A DNA stretch of 38,826 nucleotides from CAUZFZ01 sp963579025 (lineage in GTDB: Bacteria; Planctomycetota; Planctomycetia; Planctomycetales; Planctomycetaceae), in assembly GCA_963579025.1 (NCBI GenBank), contig CAUZFZ010000104.1:1-38826 (forward strand), written 5' to 3'. Below are positions 1-7,510 of the stretch, one piece after another. The translations under genes and the position numbers were made by a program. The number at the start of each line of letters is the position of its first letter. Position 1 is the stretch's first letter. The notes under the pieces are model-generated. The model searched no databases. It had not been told where the DNA came from and saw nothing but the letters and a program-made list of their open reading frames with translations.

Positions 1-32
1 GTACTTTGCAAAACAGACTGTGATTGCACTGC

Positions 33-97
33 GGGCCTCCATGTCCGTGCCTAAGTTCTTCGTCAACCAAAACTTAGACGCCCATGGAGGCCTTTTA
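33..97 (+). terminator. Imperfect hairpin followed by a T run (probable intrinsic terminator)
   Basis: Outer arms GGCCTCCATG (34-43) and CATGGAGGCC (83-92) are perfectly complementary. Inner arms CTAAGTT (51-57) and AACTTAG (71-77) are also perfect, with a 13-base loop and a short mismatched bulge between the two stem parts. TTTT follows at 93-96. This is the layout of a Rho-independent terminator for a gene that ends left of the window. It could instead be an intergenic repeat that happens to fold. Confidence 0.55.
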
Positions 98-118
98 GAT
101 CCCGCAAGTCTGAATAAT

Positions 119-175
119 CCCCGCTAGCGCCTACGGCTCACAATTCCGGGAAGTTATTTCGGGACTATTCCTTAG
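119..175 (+). repeat. Two-block intergenic repeat, copy 1 (direct)
   Basis: Block a is GCTAGCGCCTACGGCTCAC (123-141). Block b is about 28 bases starting GGGAAGTTATTTCGGGAC (148-175). The same two blocks recur inverted at 2410-2471 and direct at 2503-2559. The copy lies about 50 bases upstream of the interrupted caspase-like gene, so it could carry regulatory signals or be one end of a small mobile unit. Neither role is shown by the sequence alone. Confidence 0.75.
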
Positions 176-224
176 TCGTATCGGGACGTCCGAAGGTTGA
201 ACTCATCAGGAAGAAGCGGAAACC

Positions 225-419
225 ATGTGTCGATTGAATCTGAATCGCATGTTGTCGTGCGGGCGAGTGAGTGTCCGGCGGGCTGTCGGGGCTGTCGCGC
301 TGGTGGCGGCGACTGTCATGCAATCGTCTGCCGACGACTCATTCCGTGAACAGCGTCAGGCGCTGGTCATCGGAGTCGACGATTTCGATCGCTGCCCGGA
401 TATTGAATACGCCAGTTAG
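225..419 (+). pseudogene. N-terminal fragment of an interrupted caspase-like (peptidase C14) gene
   Basis: This 64-codon piece is in the same frame as the larger reading frame at 444-2345, and only the TAG at 417-419 separates them. It carries a signal-peptide-like start: a basic stretch, a hydrophobic core AVGAVALVAA, and a likely cleavage site after SSA. It then has the first strand of a caspase fold, RQALVIGVDDF, and the start of the usual Y/A-x-D helix (IEYAS, stop, DCGQLDDLL). One base change, for example CAG to TAG, would explain the break. AGGAAG lies a little far upstream of the ATG at 225; an in-frame ATG at 249 is an alternative start. The gene is therefore probably one 707-codon unit, 225-2345, broken by a nonsense mutation, unless the TAG is read through or is a sequencing error. 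Confidence 0.7.
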
Positions 420-443
420 GACTGCGGGCAGCTTGATGACCTC

Positions 444-2345
444 TTGACGAAGCGGTGTGGATATCAGGTTGAGCGACTCGTCGCCGACGACGCACTCGCT
501 GCCTACGACGTGATCCGCAAGTGGGCGAACAGCTCAAAATCTGCGAAACAGGTGCTGTTGTATTATCGCGGTCACGTCTACGTTGACGGATTAGAGGCTT
601 ACCTCGCCGCGGGTGACTGCAATCCGCATTCGCCGAAGTCCGGCGGGATTCCCGTGACCGATGTGTTGCGTCTGATGGCCAATTGTGGCGTTCACGGCAA
701 TGCATTCCTCGTACTGGACGTCGGATGTGATTCCAGGGACGCATTACTGCGGTCCGCTCTGCAGGCTGCGATGCTGCAGACACGCGCAAACGGGAACGCG
801 AACGAGACGTCCGTCGGAATCGTGGCTGCGTGTTTCGAAACAGACAAACTGGTCCAGGCTGGTGGGTCACTGCTGGTGACCTTGCTGAAGCGAGGACTGC
901 CCGGTGAAGCGGACTCTGACTTCGACGGAATTGTGTCGTTCGGAGAAACGCATGCGTATGCGTCGGCCGGCGTGACAGATCGCGGCGGCAAGGTGCTGCT
1001 TCTGACGTCCGGGGACGATGTCGGGCTGGCCGAACTGTCGCGGGAGAGGCCGATCACGCTGGAGGAGATGATCGACGATCTCGCCGACAAACTGGCAGCC
1101 CAATTGCATGAGAGCGGTATCAAACTGGTGGCTCTGCCCGACCTGGCCATGCGCAATGAGGACGCTGATAACGGCTCGTTGCCCGGCAGCTCGTATGGAT
1201 CGATCGCGCGGTTGTGTACCGAACAGTTGCGTTCGGCAATCTCGGCACGGTCGCGAACAAAGTACGAACTGGTCGGTCAGCGCGACCTGCTCAAGCTGTT
1301 GAAGCGTCACGACGTCCGGCCGGAGACGATTCAGACGGAGGGCCGCATGGAGAAGCTGGGTGCGGCCCTGGCGGATGAGTTTGGCCAGGACGAAGTGGCC
1401 GTGCTGCTGGGGCAGGTCTGGCACCGCAGGAAACAACGACTGTCACTCAGTTGCACGTCCTGGGACACGCGTAATCTGGAGCCCTCGGAGAAGGTACTGG
1501 GCAATGCCTGGCTGACCCCGTCCGACTGGTCGCTGACCGGCAGAAGTGCGGTCAACCGACTGACTTTGAACCAGTTTCTGAAGGTCGACCGAAACCGGAT
1601 TCCGGCTGGCCCGGGGGTTGTTTTACCGCTGCCTGTGAAAGCACATGCGGAGCTTGACTACTTCAATCGGGCGGACCTGGACAGTTGCCTGACGGAAATT
1701 GAACGTCTGCATCAGAACTCGCAGACAGGCCACCCGCTGCATCCCGCCGCGACTTCGCGGTTTCCATTCCGAGTGACACTGAAAGTCGACGGCCGCGCCA
1801 TCGAACCCCGGTGGTCGGACGACAGGCGGCACATGTATGTGCGGCTGAAACAGGGTGACACGTATTCCATCTGGATTGATAACGAGCGTATGTCGGATGT
1901 TTTCCTGCGGCTGCTCGTGGATGGTCTCAATACTTTGCCCGATTATCCGGCGGGTTTGTCCGCGGACGCACGTCACGCGGATGTACTGCAGACGGCGCAG
2001 GCCGTCAGCCTGACACGGGCTCGACCCTGGAACTGCGATCCTGGTGAGTCCGTGGTGGCGGGTTTTTTCACTCGACTCACTGGCGAGACTGGTGAACTTC
2101 GGAAATTTGAAGTCATCGACGTCGCAGATTCCGAGGCCGGTCGCCGTGGTTATCACGAGAACGTCGGCGTCATCACAGCGGCTTTCTATGCCCCCATGAA
2201 CAAGCCCGCACATAAAGGTCCCACGGCAGATCTGGCAACCCGTCTGGGAAAGGCCGACACCACAAAAGTGCTGCCATATCGCGGCAACCAGGTCCCTGGC
2301 AACCTGCTGGGGGTCGTTCACATTCGCTACGGCCTTGAGCCCTGA
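444..2345 (+). CDS. Caspase-like (peptidase C14) protein with DUF4384-like tail, main part of a TAG-interrupted gene
   Basis: This is the larger, open part of the gene that starts at 225. On the reconstructed 706-residue numbering, a caspase p20-like region spans roughly residues 48-240, with the His strand LLYYRGHV (His117) and the Cys strand LVLDVGCDS (Cys168). The usual family motifs are GHG and D-A-C; here they read GHV and D-V-G-C, so the dyad may be degenerate. A middle region (about 290-440, beginning KLVALPDLAM) resembles the CsgG/FlgO-type fold seen in such proteins. The C-terminus has a DUF4384-like domain with LLVDGLNTLP and an end-strand ITAAFYAP. If translated independently it would have to start at TTG 444 with no clear ribosome site, and without signal peptide or first strand. 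The next in-frame ATG is at 675, beyond the His motif. Such proteins are secreted or membrane-linked in planctomycetes, with unknown substrates. Whether this copy is expressed is doubtful. Confidence 0.7.
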   Translation: MTKRCGYQVERLVADDALAAYDVIRKWANSSKSAKQVLLYYRGHVYVDGLEAYLAAGDCNPHSPKSGGIPVTDVLRLMANCGVHGNAFLVLDVGCDSRDALLRSALQAAMLQTRANGNANETSVGIVAACFETDKLVQAGGSLLVTLLKRGLPGEADSDFDGIVSFGETHAYASAGVTDRGGKVLLLTSGDDVGLAELSRERPITLEEMIDDLADKLAAQLHESGIKLVALPDLAMRNEDADNGSLPGSSYGSIARLCTEQLRSAISARSRTKYELVGQRDLLKLLKRHDVRPETIQTEGRMEKLGAALADEFGQDEVAVLLGQVWHRRKQRLSLSCTSWDTRNLEPSEKVLGNAWLTPSDWSLTGRSAVNRLTLNQFLKVDRNRIPAGPGVVLPLPVKAHAELDYFNRADLDSCLTEIERLHQNSQTGHPLHPAATSRFPFRVTLKVDGRAIEPRWSDDRRHMYVRLKQGDTYSIWIDNERMSDVFLRLLVDGLNTLPDYPAGLSADARHADVLQTAQAVSLTRARPWNCDPGESVVAGFFTRLTGETGELRKFEVIDVADSEAGRRGYHENVGVITAAFYAPMNKPAHKGPTADLATRLGKADTTKVLPYRGNQVPGNLLGVVHIRYGLEP

Positions 2346-2409
2346 TCACTCCAGAGTTCAATCGCTCGAGTCCAGCCCGCATTTCACCGGTAATCACGTA
2401 TCTTCCGGA

Positions 2410-2471
2410 AGGAACAGTCTCGAAATAACTTCCCGAAATCAACACGCCTGTGAGCCGTGGGCGCTAGCCTC
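2410..2471 (-). repeat. Two-block intergenic repeat, copy 2 (inverted)
   Basis: Read on the minus strand it contains GCTAGCGCCCACGGCTCAC (2450-2468) followed by GGGAAGTTATTTCGAGAC (about 2433 downward) and TTCCT. It differs from copies 1 and 3 mainly by a longer spacer between the two blocks. With copy 1 it brackets the caspase-like gene as inverted ends. With copy 3, about 35 bases to the right, it can form a long hairpin between the caspase and kinase genes. Confidence 0.75.
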
Positions 2472-2502
2472 GGGCCTTGTGACACTTCGGAGCCGGTTGG
2501 CC

Positions 2503-2559
2503 CGCGGCTAGCGCCGTCGGCTCACGAAAATGGGAAGTTATTTCGGGACAATTCCTAAG
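2503..2559 (+). repeat. Two-block intergenic repeat, copy 3 (direct)
   Basis: Contains GCTAGCGCCGTCGGCTCAC (2507-2525) and GGGAAGTTATTTCGGGAC (2532-2549) followed by AATTCCTAAG. It lies just upstream of the kinase gene, and an ATG at 2530 inside it is in frame with the kinase. Because the same bases occur in non-coding copies elsewhere, that ATG is probably not the true start. Confidence 0.75.
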
Positions 2560-2580
2560 AGAATAACACGGACCACAACG

Positions 2581-5500
2581 ATGCCCGCCAATCTGGACCG
2601 CCGAGCCCACGACATCGTGTCACAGCTTCAGCTCGCCGACGGCGGGTCACGGGATCGGATTCTCAGCGAGCAATGCAGCGGCGATGGCGACCTGCGGGTA
2701 TTGGTCGAACGGTTGTGGGCCGGTCAGCGGGATGCGGCTGATTCAAATGATTCCCGTCCGCCGTCCGTGTCGCTCTGGGAATCGGATTTGCCGGTGGCGT
2801 TGCGGCAGACGCTCGATGGCAGTGATGTCGAGTCGGGTTCCGTCGTTCCAGGCCAGGCTGCCGCGCCGGGTGGCCTTGTCGGCACGCGGTTTACATGTCT
2901 GCGCAAACTGGGCGAGGGTGGGCAGGGTGAGGTGTGGCTGACACTCGACCCGCAACTCGATCGGCACGTCGCGCTGAAAGTGATCAGGCCCACACTCCGC
3001 CGTTCGAAGGCGGTTCGCGTCAAGTTTCGTCGCGAAGCCGAAGTGACGAGCAAGCTGGAACATCCAGGCATCGTTCCGATCTACGAGGCCAGTGGTGAAG
3101 ACGCCGCTGGCGACTCAGACTCATCACCGTTCTACGTGATGCGCGTGTACCGTGGGCAGACATTACACGACGCCATCGAGTTGTTTCACCGGGAATCGTG
3201 GTCCGAGGCGAACCTGCGCGACCTGTTGCGGCAATTCGTCGATGTGTGCGACGCTGTCGGGTATGCGCACAGCCGGGGAGTCATTCATCGCGATCTGAAA
3301 CCGCTGAACGTCATGCTGGGCGAATTCGGCGAGACTCTGGTTGTCGACTGGGGCCTGGCTCGAATTGTCGGAACCGACGACATCCACGCGGAAGACGAGA
3401 GCGGCGGCACGATCAGTGTCGAGTTGAGTGGCAGTGAGACGGCGGATGGATCGATCCTGGGGACGCCTCAGTACATGTCTCCCGAACAGGCTCGAGGTGA
3501 GATTCGCTCGTTGGGTCCACCCGCGGACATCTACAGTCTCGGCGCGATTCTCTATGCCATCCTGACGGGACAGCCCTCGGTGTCGGGCACGACAGTGCAT
3601 GAGGTGCTCGACGGCGTACGGGAAGGTCGTGTCAGGGACCCCCGGGTCGTCAACGCCAACGTGCCAAAGGCGCTTTCGGCCGTCTGTCGGAAGGCGCTGG
3701 CGCGGAATGCGAGTGACCGGTACGCGTCTGCCGTGGAACTGGCTGCCGACATCACGCGCTGGATGAACGACCAGCCGGTCAAGGCCTGGTCCGAATCGCT
3801 GCTGTCCCGCTCGCGGCGCTGGATCCGGACACATCCAACATTGACTGCGACGACGGCCGTCGCCGTGCAAATGCTGGCGCTGACACTGCTCGTTCTGGTC
3901 GCGGTCATCAGTAGCAAGAATGCTGAACTTGCCGACGCGAATGACTCGCTGGACGTCGTGAATGCCGGCTTGGTGGAAGCCAACTCGCGCGAGAAGGTGG
4001 CCAACAGGCAGGCGCGTGCCTCTGCTGACGAAGCGACGCGTGAACGGGACGAGGCCGAGGCCTCTCGACAGCTCGCGGTGGAATCTCAACAGCTTGCGGA
4101 GGCATCTCAGGAACTCGCGGAAGACAATGCCCGGGCAGCCCGCGAAGCACAGACGCGTGCCGAATCAAATGCCGACACCGCCCGGCAGCAGACACGGCTG
4201 GCCGTCGATACATTGAAATCCGTGATCTCCGACATCCGGCAGGATCAGAACGACCTGCCCGGCGACCGGACATTGCGACGCAAACTGCTGGCGACGGCAC
4301 TCGGCAGTCTGGGGCAGATCGCGGATGAATTTGCCGACGCAGGCAGTGTGGACCGTCAAACCAGCGTGGTCTTAAGCGAGATGGCGGAACTCGTGCTGAA
4401 GGTCGGCCTGCACGAAAATGACCTGGACTTCGGAGCCATCGAGGCAACCAGTCCTGTCGAATTTGCCCGCAGGCTGCTCACACACGCCTTACGAATCGAT
4501 CGAAATCTGGCGGAAGCCAACCCGCAGGACGATCAGACGCAACGCCACCTGTCGATCGGGTACGAGAATCTGGGCAACGTCCATCGACAAACCGGCGATG
4601 GGGCGAACGCCATCTCGTGTTATCGCCATGCGCTCCAGATCAACAGGCGGCTGGCAGAGTCGGAGCCAACGGATTTCCCGGCGCAGCGAGACCTGGCAAT
4701 CTCCTACCAGAATCTCGGTGAGTTGCACCTGGAGTCACGTAATCCCACAACAGCCCTTGAGGAGTTTGAGAAGTGCCATGTCATTCGCGTGCAGTTGGCG
4801 GAAGATCACCCGCGCGACCCCGACGTGCTGCGTGAGCTGGCGATTTCATCCATCCAGCTTGGAGACATCAGTCTGCAGACACGTTCCGTCGATGACGCTC
4901 GGGAGTCGTATCAGGAGTCACGTGCGGTGCTGGAGCAACTGGCTGCGAGTTATCCGACGGATGCGCGGCTAACTCGTGATCTCTCCGTGTTGTCGAACAA
5001 GCAGGGAGCGGCGAGTCTGCAGGTCGGCGACACTCCGGCGGCCGCGACTTTCTACGAGGCCGCCCTCGAACTGGCGAGTTCATTGGCCGAGGCCGATCCG
5101 GATCACTTCGAGGTGAAACGCGATTTGTCAGTTTCGTACGACGGACTGGGTGACGTAAGACTCAGGCTGGACGCGTACGACGCGGCTCTGAAAGAGTATC
5201 GGGCCAGCCGTGAGATTCTCTGGGAACTGGCTCAATCCGATCCTGGCAATGCACAGGCACAGAACGATCTCGTGGTCTCGCACTTCAAACTGGGTGAGAC
5301 GCATCGAAGCAGTCACGCCCTGACGGAAGCTGTCGGCGAGTATCAGTCCGGCATCGCCGTGCTGGATCGCATGATTGACGCTGACCAGAACGTGACGCAG
5401 TCGAGGGAAACTCGCCGACTGCTTGATGACCAGATGCGATCGGCTACCGAGACACTCGCACTCGCCTGCGGAGACTGGGATCGTCTGCTGCGGCAGCCAG

Positions 5501-5874
5501 CAGGCCAATTGCCGCGTTTACTTGCGGTCCGATGTGTGGAATCTGCAAGCAAGGGACAAACGCAGGTAGTCGCTCAGGCAGCGCGGGAATTGAGAAAGCT
5601 CACGCCGCTGACACCCGAGTCGCTGTACCAGGCGGCGTGTGCCTTTGCCTGGTGTGCGTCGACGAAAGCCGTCGGTGGAAAACAGGACGAACAGCAGTTC
5701 CTCGAACTGTCGTTGCAGTGTCTGCACGAGGCCATCGACGCGGGCTTCGATAATTTCCCTCGCAATGGCACAGGACGCCCGACTCTCAACCGTGCGAAAA
5801 ACGCAGGACTACCAGCGGTTGCCAAGGTTTCCGTGCGAATGAAACCACCTTCATCCGGGGCATGCTGGCGGTAA
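2581..5874 (+). CDS. Membrane Ser/Thr protein kinase with coiled coil and TPR tail
   Basis: A PknB-type (Hanks-type) kinase of about 1,097 residues. The kinase domain begins near residue 101 with the glycine loop GEGGQGEV. It has the ATP lysine in VALKVI, the catalytic loop HRDLKPLN (about 236), the metal motif DWGLA (about 256, Trp instead of the usual Phe) and the substrate-side motif MSPEQARGE. All key residues are present, so it should be active. A hydrophobic segment at about 421-444 (AVAVQMLALTLLVLVAVI) would place the kinase in the cytoplasm and the C-terminus outside. A coiled coil rich in A/E/R (about 446-550) and five or more TPR-like repeats (about 630-930) follow, probably for protein binding. 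The start at 2581 was chosen because the in-frame ATG at 2530 lies in an intergenic repeat. The last about 38 residues look frameshifted: the next frame, from an extra C in CCC 5757-5759, reads a family-like ending DARLSTVRKTQDYQRL and stops at 5842. It may act with the upstream caspase-like gene, which is inference from adjacency. Confidence 0.88.
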   Translation: MPANLDRRAHDIVSQLQLADGGSRDRILSEQCSGDGDLRVLVERLWAGQRDAADSNDSRPPSVSLWESDLPVALRQTLDGSDVESGSVVPGQAAAPGGLVGTRFTCLRKLGEGGQGEVWLTLDPQLDRHVALKVIRPTLRRSKAVRVKFRREAEVTSKLEHPGIVPIYEASGEDAAGDSDSSPFYVMRVYRGQTLHDAIELFHRESWSEANLRDLLRQFVDVCDAVGYAHSRGVIHRDLKPLNVMLGEFGETLVVDWGLARIVGTDDIHAEDESGGTISVELSGSETADGSILGTPQYMSPEQARGEIRSLGPPADIYSLGAILYAILTGQPSVSGTTVHEVLDGVREGRVRDPRVVNANVPKALSAVCRKALARNASDRYASAVELAADITRWMNDQPVKAWSESLLSRSRRWIRTHPTLTATTAVAVQMLALTLLVLVAVISSKNAELADANDSLDVVNAGLVEANSREKVANRQARASADEATRERDEAEASRQLAVESQQLAEASQELAEDNARAAREAQTRAESNADTARQQTRLAVDTLKSVISDIRQDQNDLPGDRTLRRKLLATALGSLGQIADEFADAGSVDRQTSVVLSEMAELVLKVGLHENDLDFGAIEATSPVEFARRLLTHALRIDRNLAEANPQDDQTQRHLSIGYENLGNVHRQTGDGANAISCYRHALQINRRLAESEPTDFPAQRDLAISYQNLGELHLESRNPTTALEEFEKCHVIRVQLAEDHPRDPDVLRELAISSIQLGDISLQTRSVDDARESYQESRAVLEQLAASYPTDARLTRDLSVLSNKQGAASLQVGDTPAAATFYEAALELASSLAEADPDHFEVKRDLSVSYDGLGDVRLRLDAYDAALKEYRASREILWELAQSDPGNAQAQNDLVVSHFKLGETHRSSHALTEAVGEYQSGIAVLDRMIDADQNVTQSRETRRLLDDQMRSATETLALACGDWDRLLRQPAGQLPRLLAVRCVESASKGQTQVVAQAARELRKLTPLTPESLYQAACAFAWCASTKAVGGKQDEQQFLELSLQCLHEAIDAGFDNFPRNGTGRPTLNRAKNAGLPAVAKVSVRMKPPSSGACWR

Positions 5875-5954
5875 GACTTCAGTCGGGGATGACGCCGCGG
5901 GCGACGTGCCCAACACGCCGGGTCGCGTCCGAGCCCGGACGTTGTGAGCGCTGT

Positions 5955-7382
5955 TCAGTCAGTCGCCGATGGACCTGTCAGGTGTTTGTCGACGTCGTTG
6001 GCGACGATGACCCCGTAATTCATGGCGCCCAGCCATCCGGACATGATGATTCCAACTGAGCCCGCATGGAACAGGCCGCCCACCTGCTCGGGCAGTTTCT
6101 TGCTGACGGCCAGTCCCTCGAACTTCGTTCCGAACGATGAGCCGCGCCAGTGCTTTGTGTAGAACTGAAAGGTCCGTGGAGTCGATGCTTCCAGATGATC
6201 CGCCTGCTCGCGGACATTCGGTACGTACTTTTCAAGGCAGGCGAGCGTCGACTCGATGAGTTCCTGTTTCGATGCTTCATACTCTTCGTCGGACAGGTTG
6301 GCCCAGTCTTCCCAGCGAGCGTTCGTTGACGACACGATCACGTGGCGGTCGTGTCCGGGGCGTGTGTAGGGGTAATAAAATGAAAACGTCCGGCTACTGA
6401 CATCGCGGTTCAGCATCGCTTCGATGTCGAATCCACGGTGTTCCGAATGAAACAGCAGGTCGCCGCAATTGTCGAACTGTTCGCCGGGCTTCAGGGCGAT
6501 GTAAACCTGGCAGCTCGATGTGTTCAGCCGCACGGCCTCGGCTTCTTCAACGAAATCTTTGTCCAGACGCTCGGTGCCTACGAGGTCGAAGATCGTTTGC
6601 TTAAGGTTGGCGTTCGACACAATCGCGCGACATCCGATTCGCTTGCCGTTAACGACGACACCGGTCACGCGACGGTCCGGACTGAGTTCGATCTTCTCAA
6701 CGCCGCAACGAATGCGAAGATCGACACCGTTCTTCGTCATCTCGTCTTTCATCTGCCCGACCAGCAGGTCCGTGCCGCCCTGGAACGTGTAGACGCCCTT
6801 GCTCATGAAATTCGAAAAGACGATGCCATACGTGATCGCCGGGTCTTCCAGAGTTGAACCGTTCGCGTAGGTGATTGGCTCCATGAGCAGCCGGACGACA
6901 TCGTCGCGTCCGGGGAAAAAGCGATTGAACAGCTCACCCACCGTCATCGACTGATCGTCGAAGAAGTTCATTTTGCGAGCGTGCGAGAAGAACTCATCGA
7001 CCGTCTCATGCGGGACGTTGAATTTCTCGGTAATGATCCGCGTGAAGTCGAGTCGATCGAATGTGGTCTTCAGTGAGAACTGCGGATTCTCGAAGCGGAT
7101 GCCCTTGAGCTGGACGATTGAGTCCGCGATCTCCTGCGTCCAGTACTTCCGACAGGACTTGATCATCCCAACCGGAAACCCGTGCAAAGAAATATCGAAG
7201 ATATGTCCGTTGCGGCGTTTGAACCACGTGGCCATGCCACCAAGCTGGTAATGGTGCTCAAGCAGCAGCACGGAATACCCAGCCCGGGCCAGAACATTGG
7301 CGGACGTCAGTCCGCCGAGTCCGCTGCCAATCACGACAACGTCGTAGTCGTCCTGAGCACCTTTGAGAAAATCCTTTGCCAT
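5955..7382 (-). CDS. Phytoene desaturase/CrtI-like FAD-dependent oxidoreductase
   Basis: A 475-residue protein of the CrtI/carotenoid-isomerase/retinol-saturase group (COG1233). Near the N-terminus is the dinucleotide-binding motif VVVIGSGLGGLTSANVLAR followed by LLLEHHYQLGGMA. The C-terminus has the FAD-closing segment GGLFHAGSVGIIMSGWLGAMNYG, of the kind seen in amine-oxidase-like flavoproteins. Members act on long polyene lipids in or near membranes, by desaturation, isomerisation or saturation; the substrate here cannot be told from sequence. The start at 7382 is preferred over an upstream in-frame codon because AGGA lies five bases before it and the conserved domain begins soon after. 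It lies downstream of purC on the same strand with a gap of about 128 bases, so co-transcription is possible but there is no functional link. No carotenoid synthase gene is visible nearby. Confidence 0.75.
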   Translation of the reverse strand: MAKDFLKGAQDDYDVVVIGSGLGGLTSANVLARAGYSVLLLEHHYQLGGMATWFKRRNGHIFDISLHGFPVGMIKSCRKYWTQEIADSIVQLKGIRFENPQFSLKTTFDRLDFTRIITEKFNVPHETVDEFFSHARKMNFFDDQSMTVGELFNRFFPGRDDVVRLLMEPITYANGSTLEDPAITYGIVFSNFMSKGVYTFQGGTDLLVGQMKDEMTKNGVDLRIRCGVEKIELSPDRRVTGVVVNGKRIGCRAIVSNANLKQTIFDLVGTERLDKDFVEEAEAVRLNTSSCQVYIALKPGEQFDNCGDLLFHSEHRGFDIEAMLNRDVSSRTFSFYYPYTRPGHDRHVIVSSTNARWEDWANLSDEEYEASKQELIESTLACLEKYVPNVREQADHLEASTPRTFQFYTKHWRGSSFGTKFEGLAVSKKLPEQVGGLFHAGSVGIIMSGWLGAMNYGVIVANDVDKHLTGPSATD

Positions 7383-7510
7383 AACAGTCCTGCCGGGTCC
7401 GGAGCTCAATCGCAAAGTTGAACGCGAGAGCGATCCGCGAAGCGTGAATGGAGCGTGATTTCCGAAGTTTATGTAAGCCGAATCCCAAAACCAAACCTGT
7501 CAGTGGGGCA

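Noticed and set aside
417..419. TAG read as pyrrolysine or another programmed recoding
   Set aside because: No pyrrolysine genes are in the window, the site is in an ordinary helix of the fold, and a simple nonsense change explains it. It stays possible only if peptides across the site are found.
2530..2580. Longer kinase start at ATG 2530
   Set aside because: The extra 17 codons are made of a repeat element that is non-coding at its other two sites.
3163..4089. Minus-strand frame of 308 codons inside the kinase gene
   Set aside because: It lies opposite well-conserved kinase motifs and has Arg/Gln/His-rich text without family features; it is a shadow frame.
225..5874. Caspase and kinase as a known anti-phage defence system
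   Set aside because: No nuclease, reverse transcriptase, gasdermin-type or sensor gene, or other defence hallmark, is nearby, and the caspase gene is interrupted; planctomycetes carry many such genes outside defence islands.
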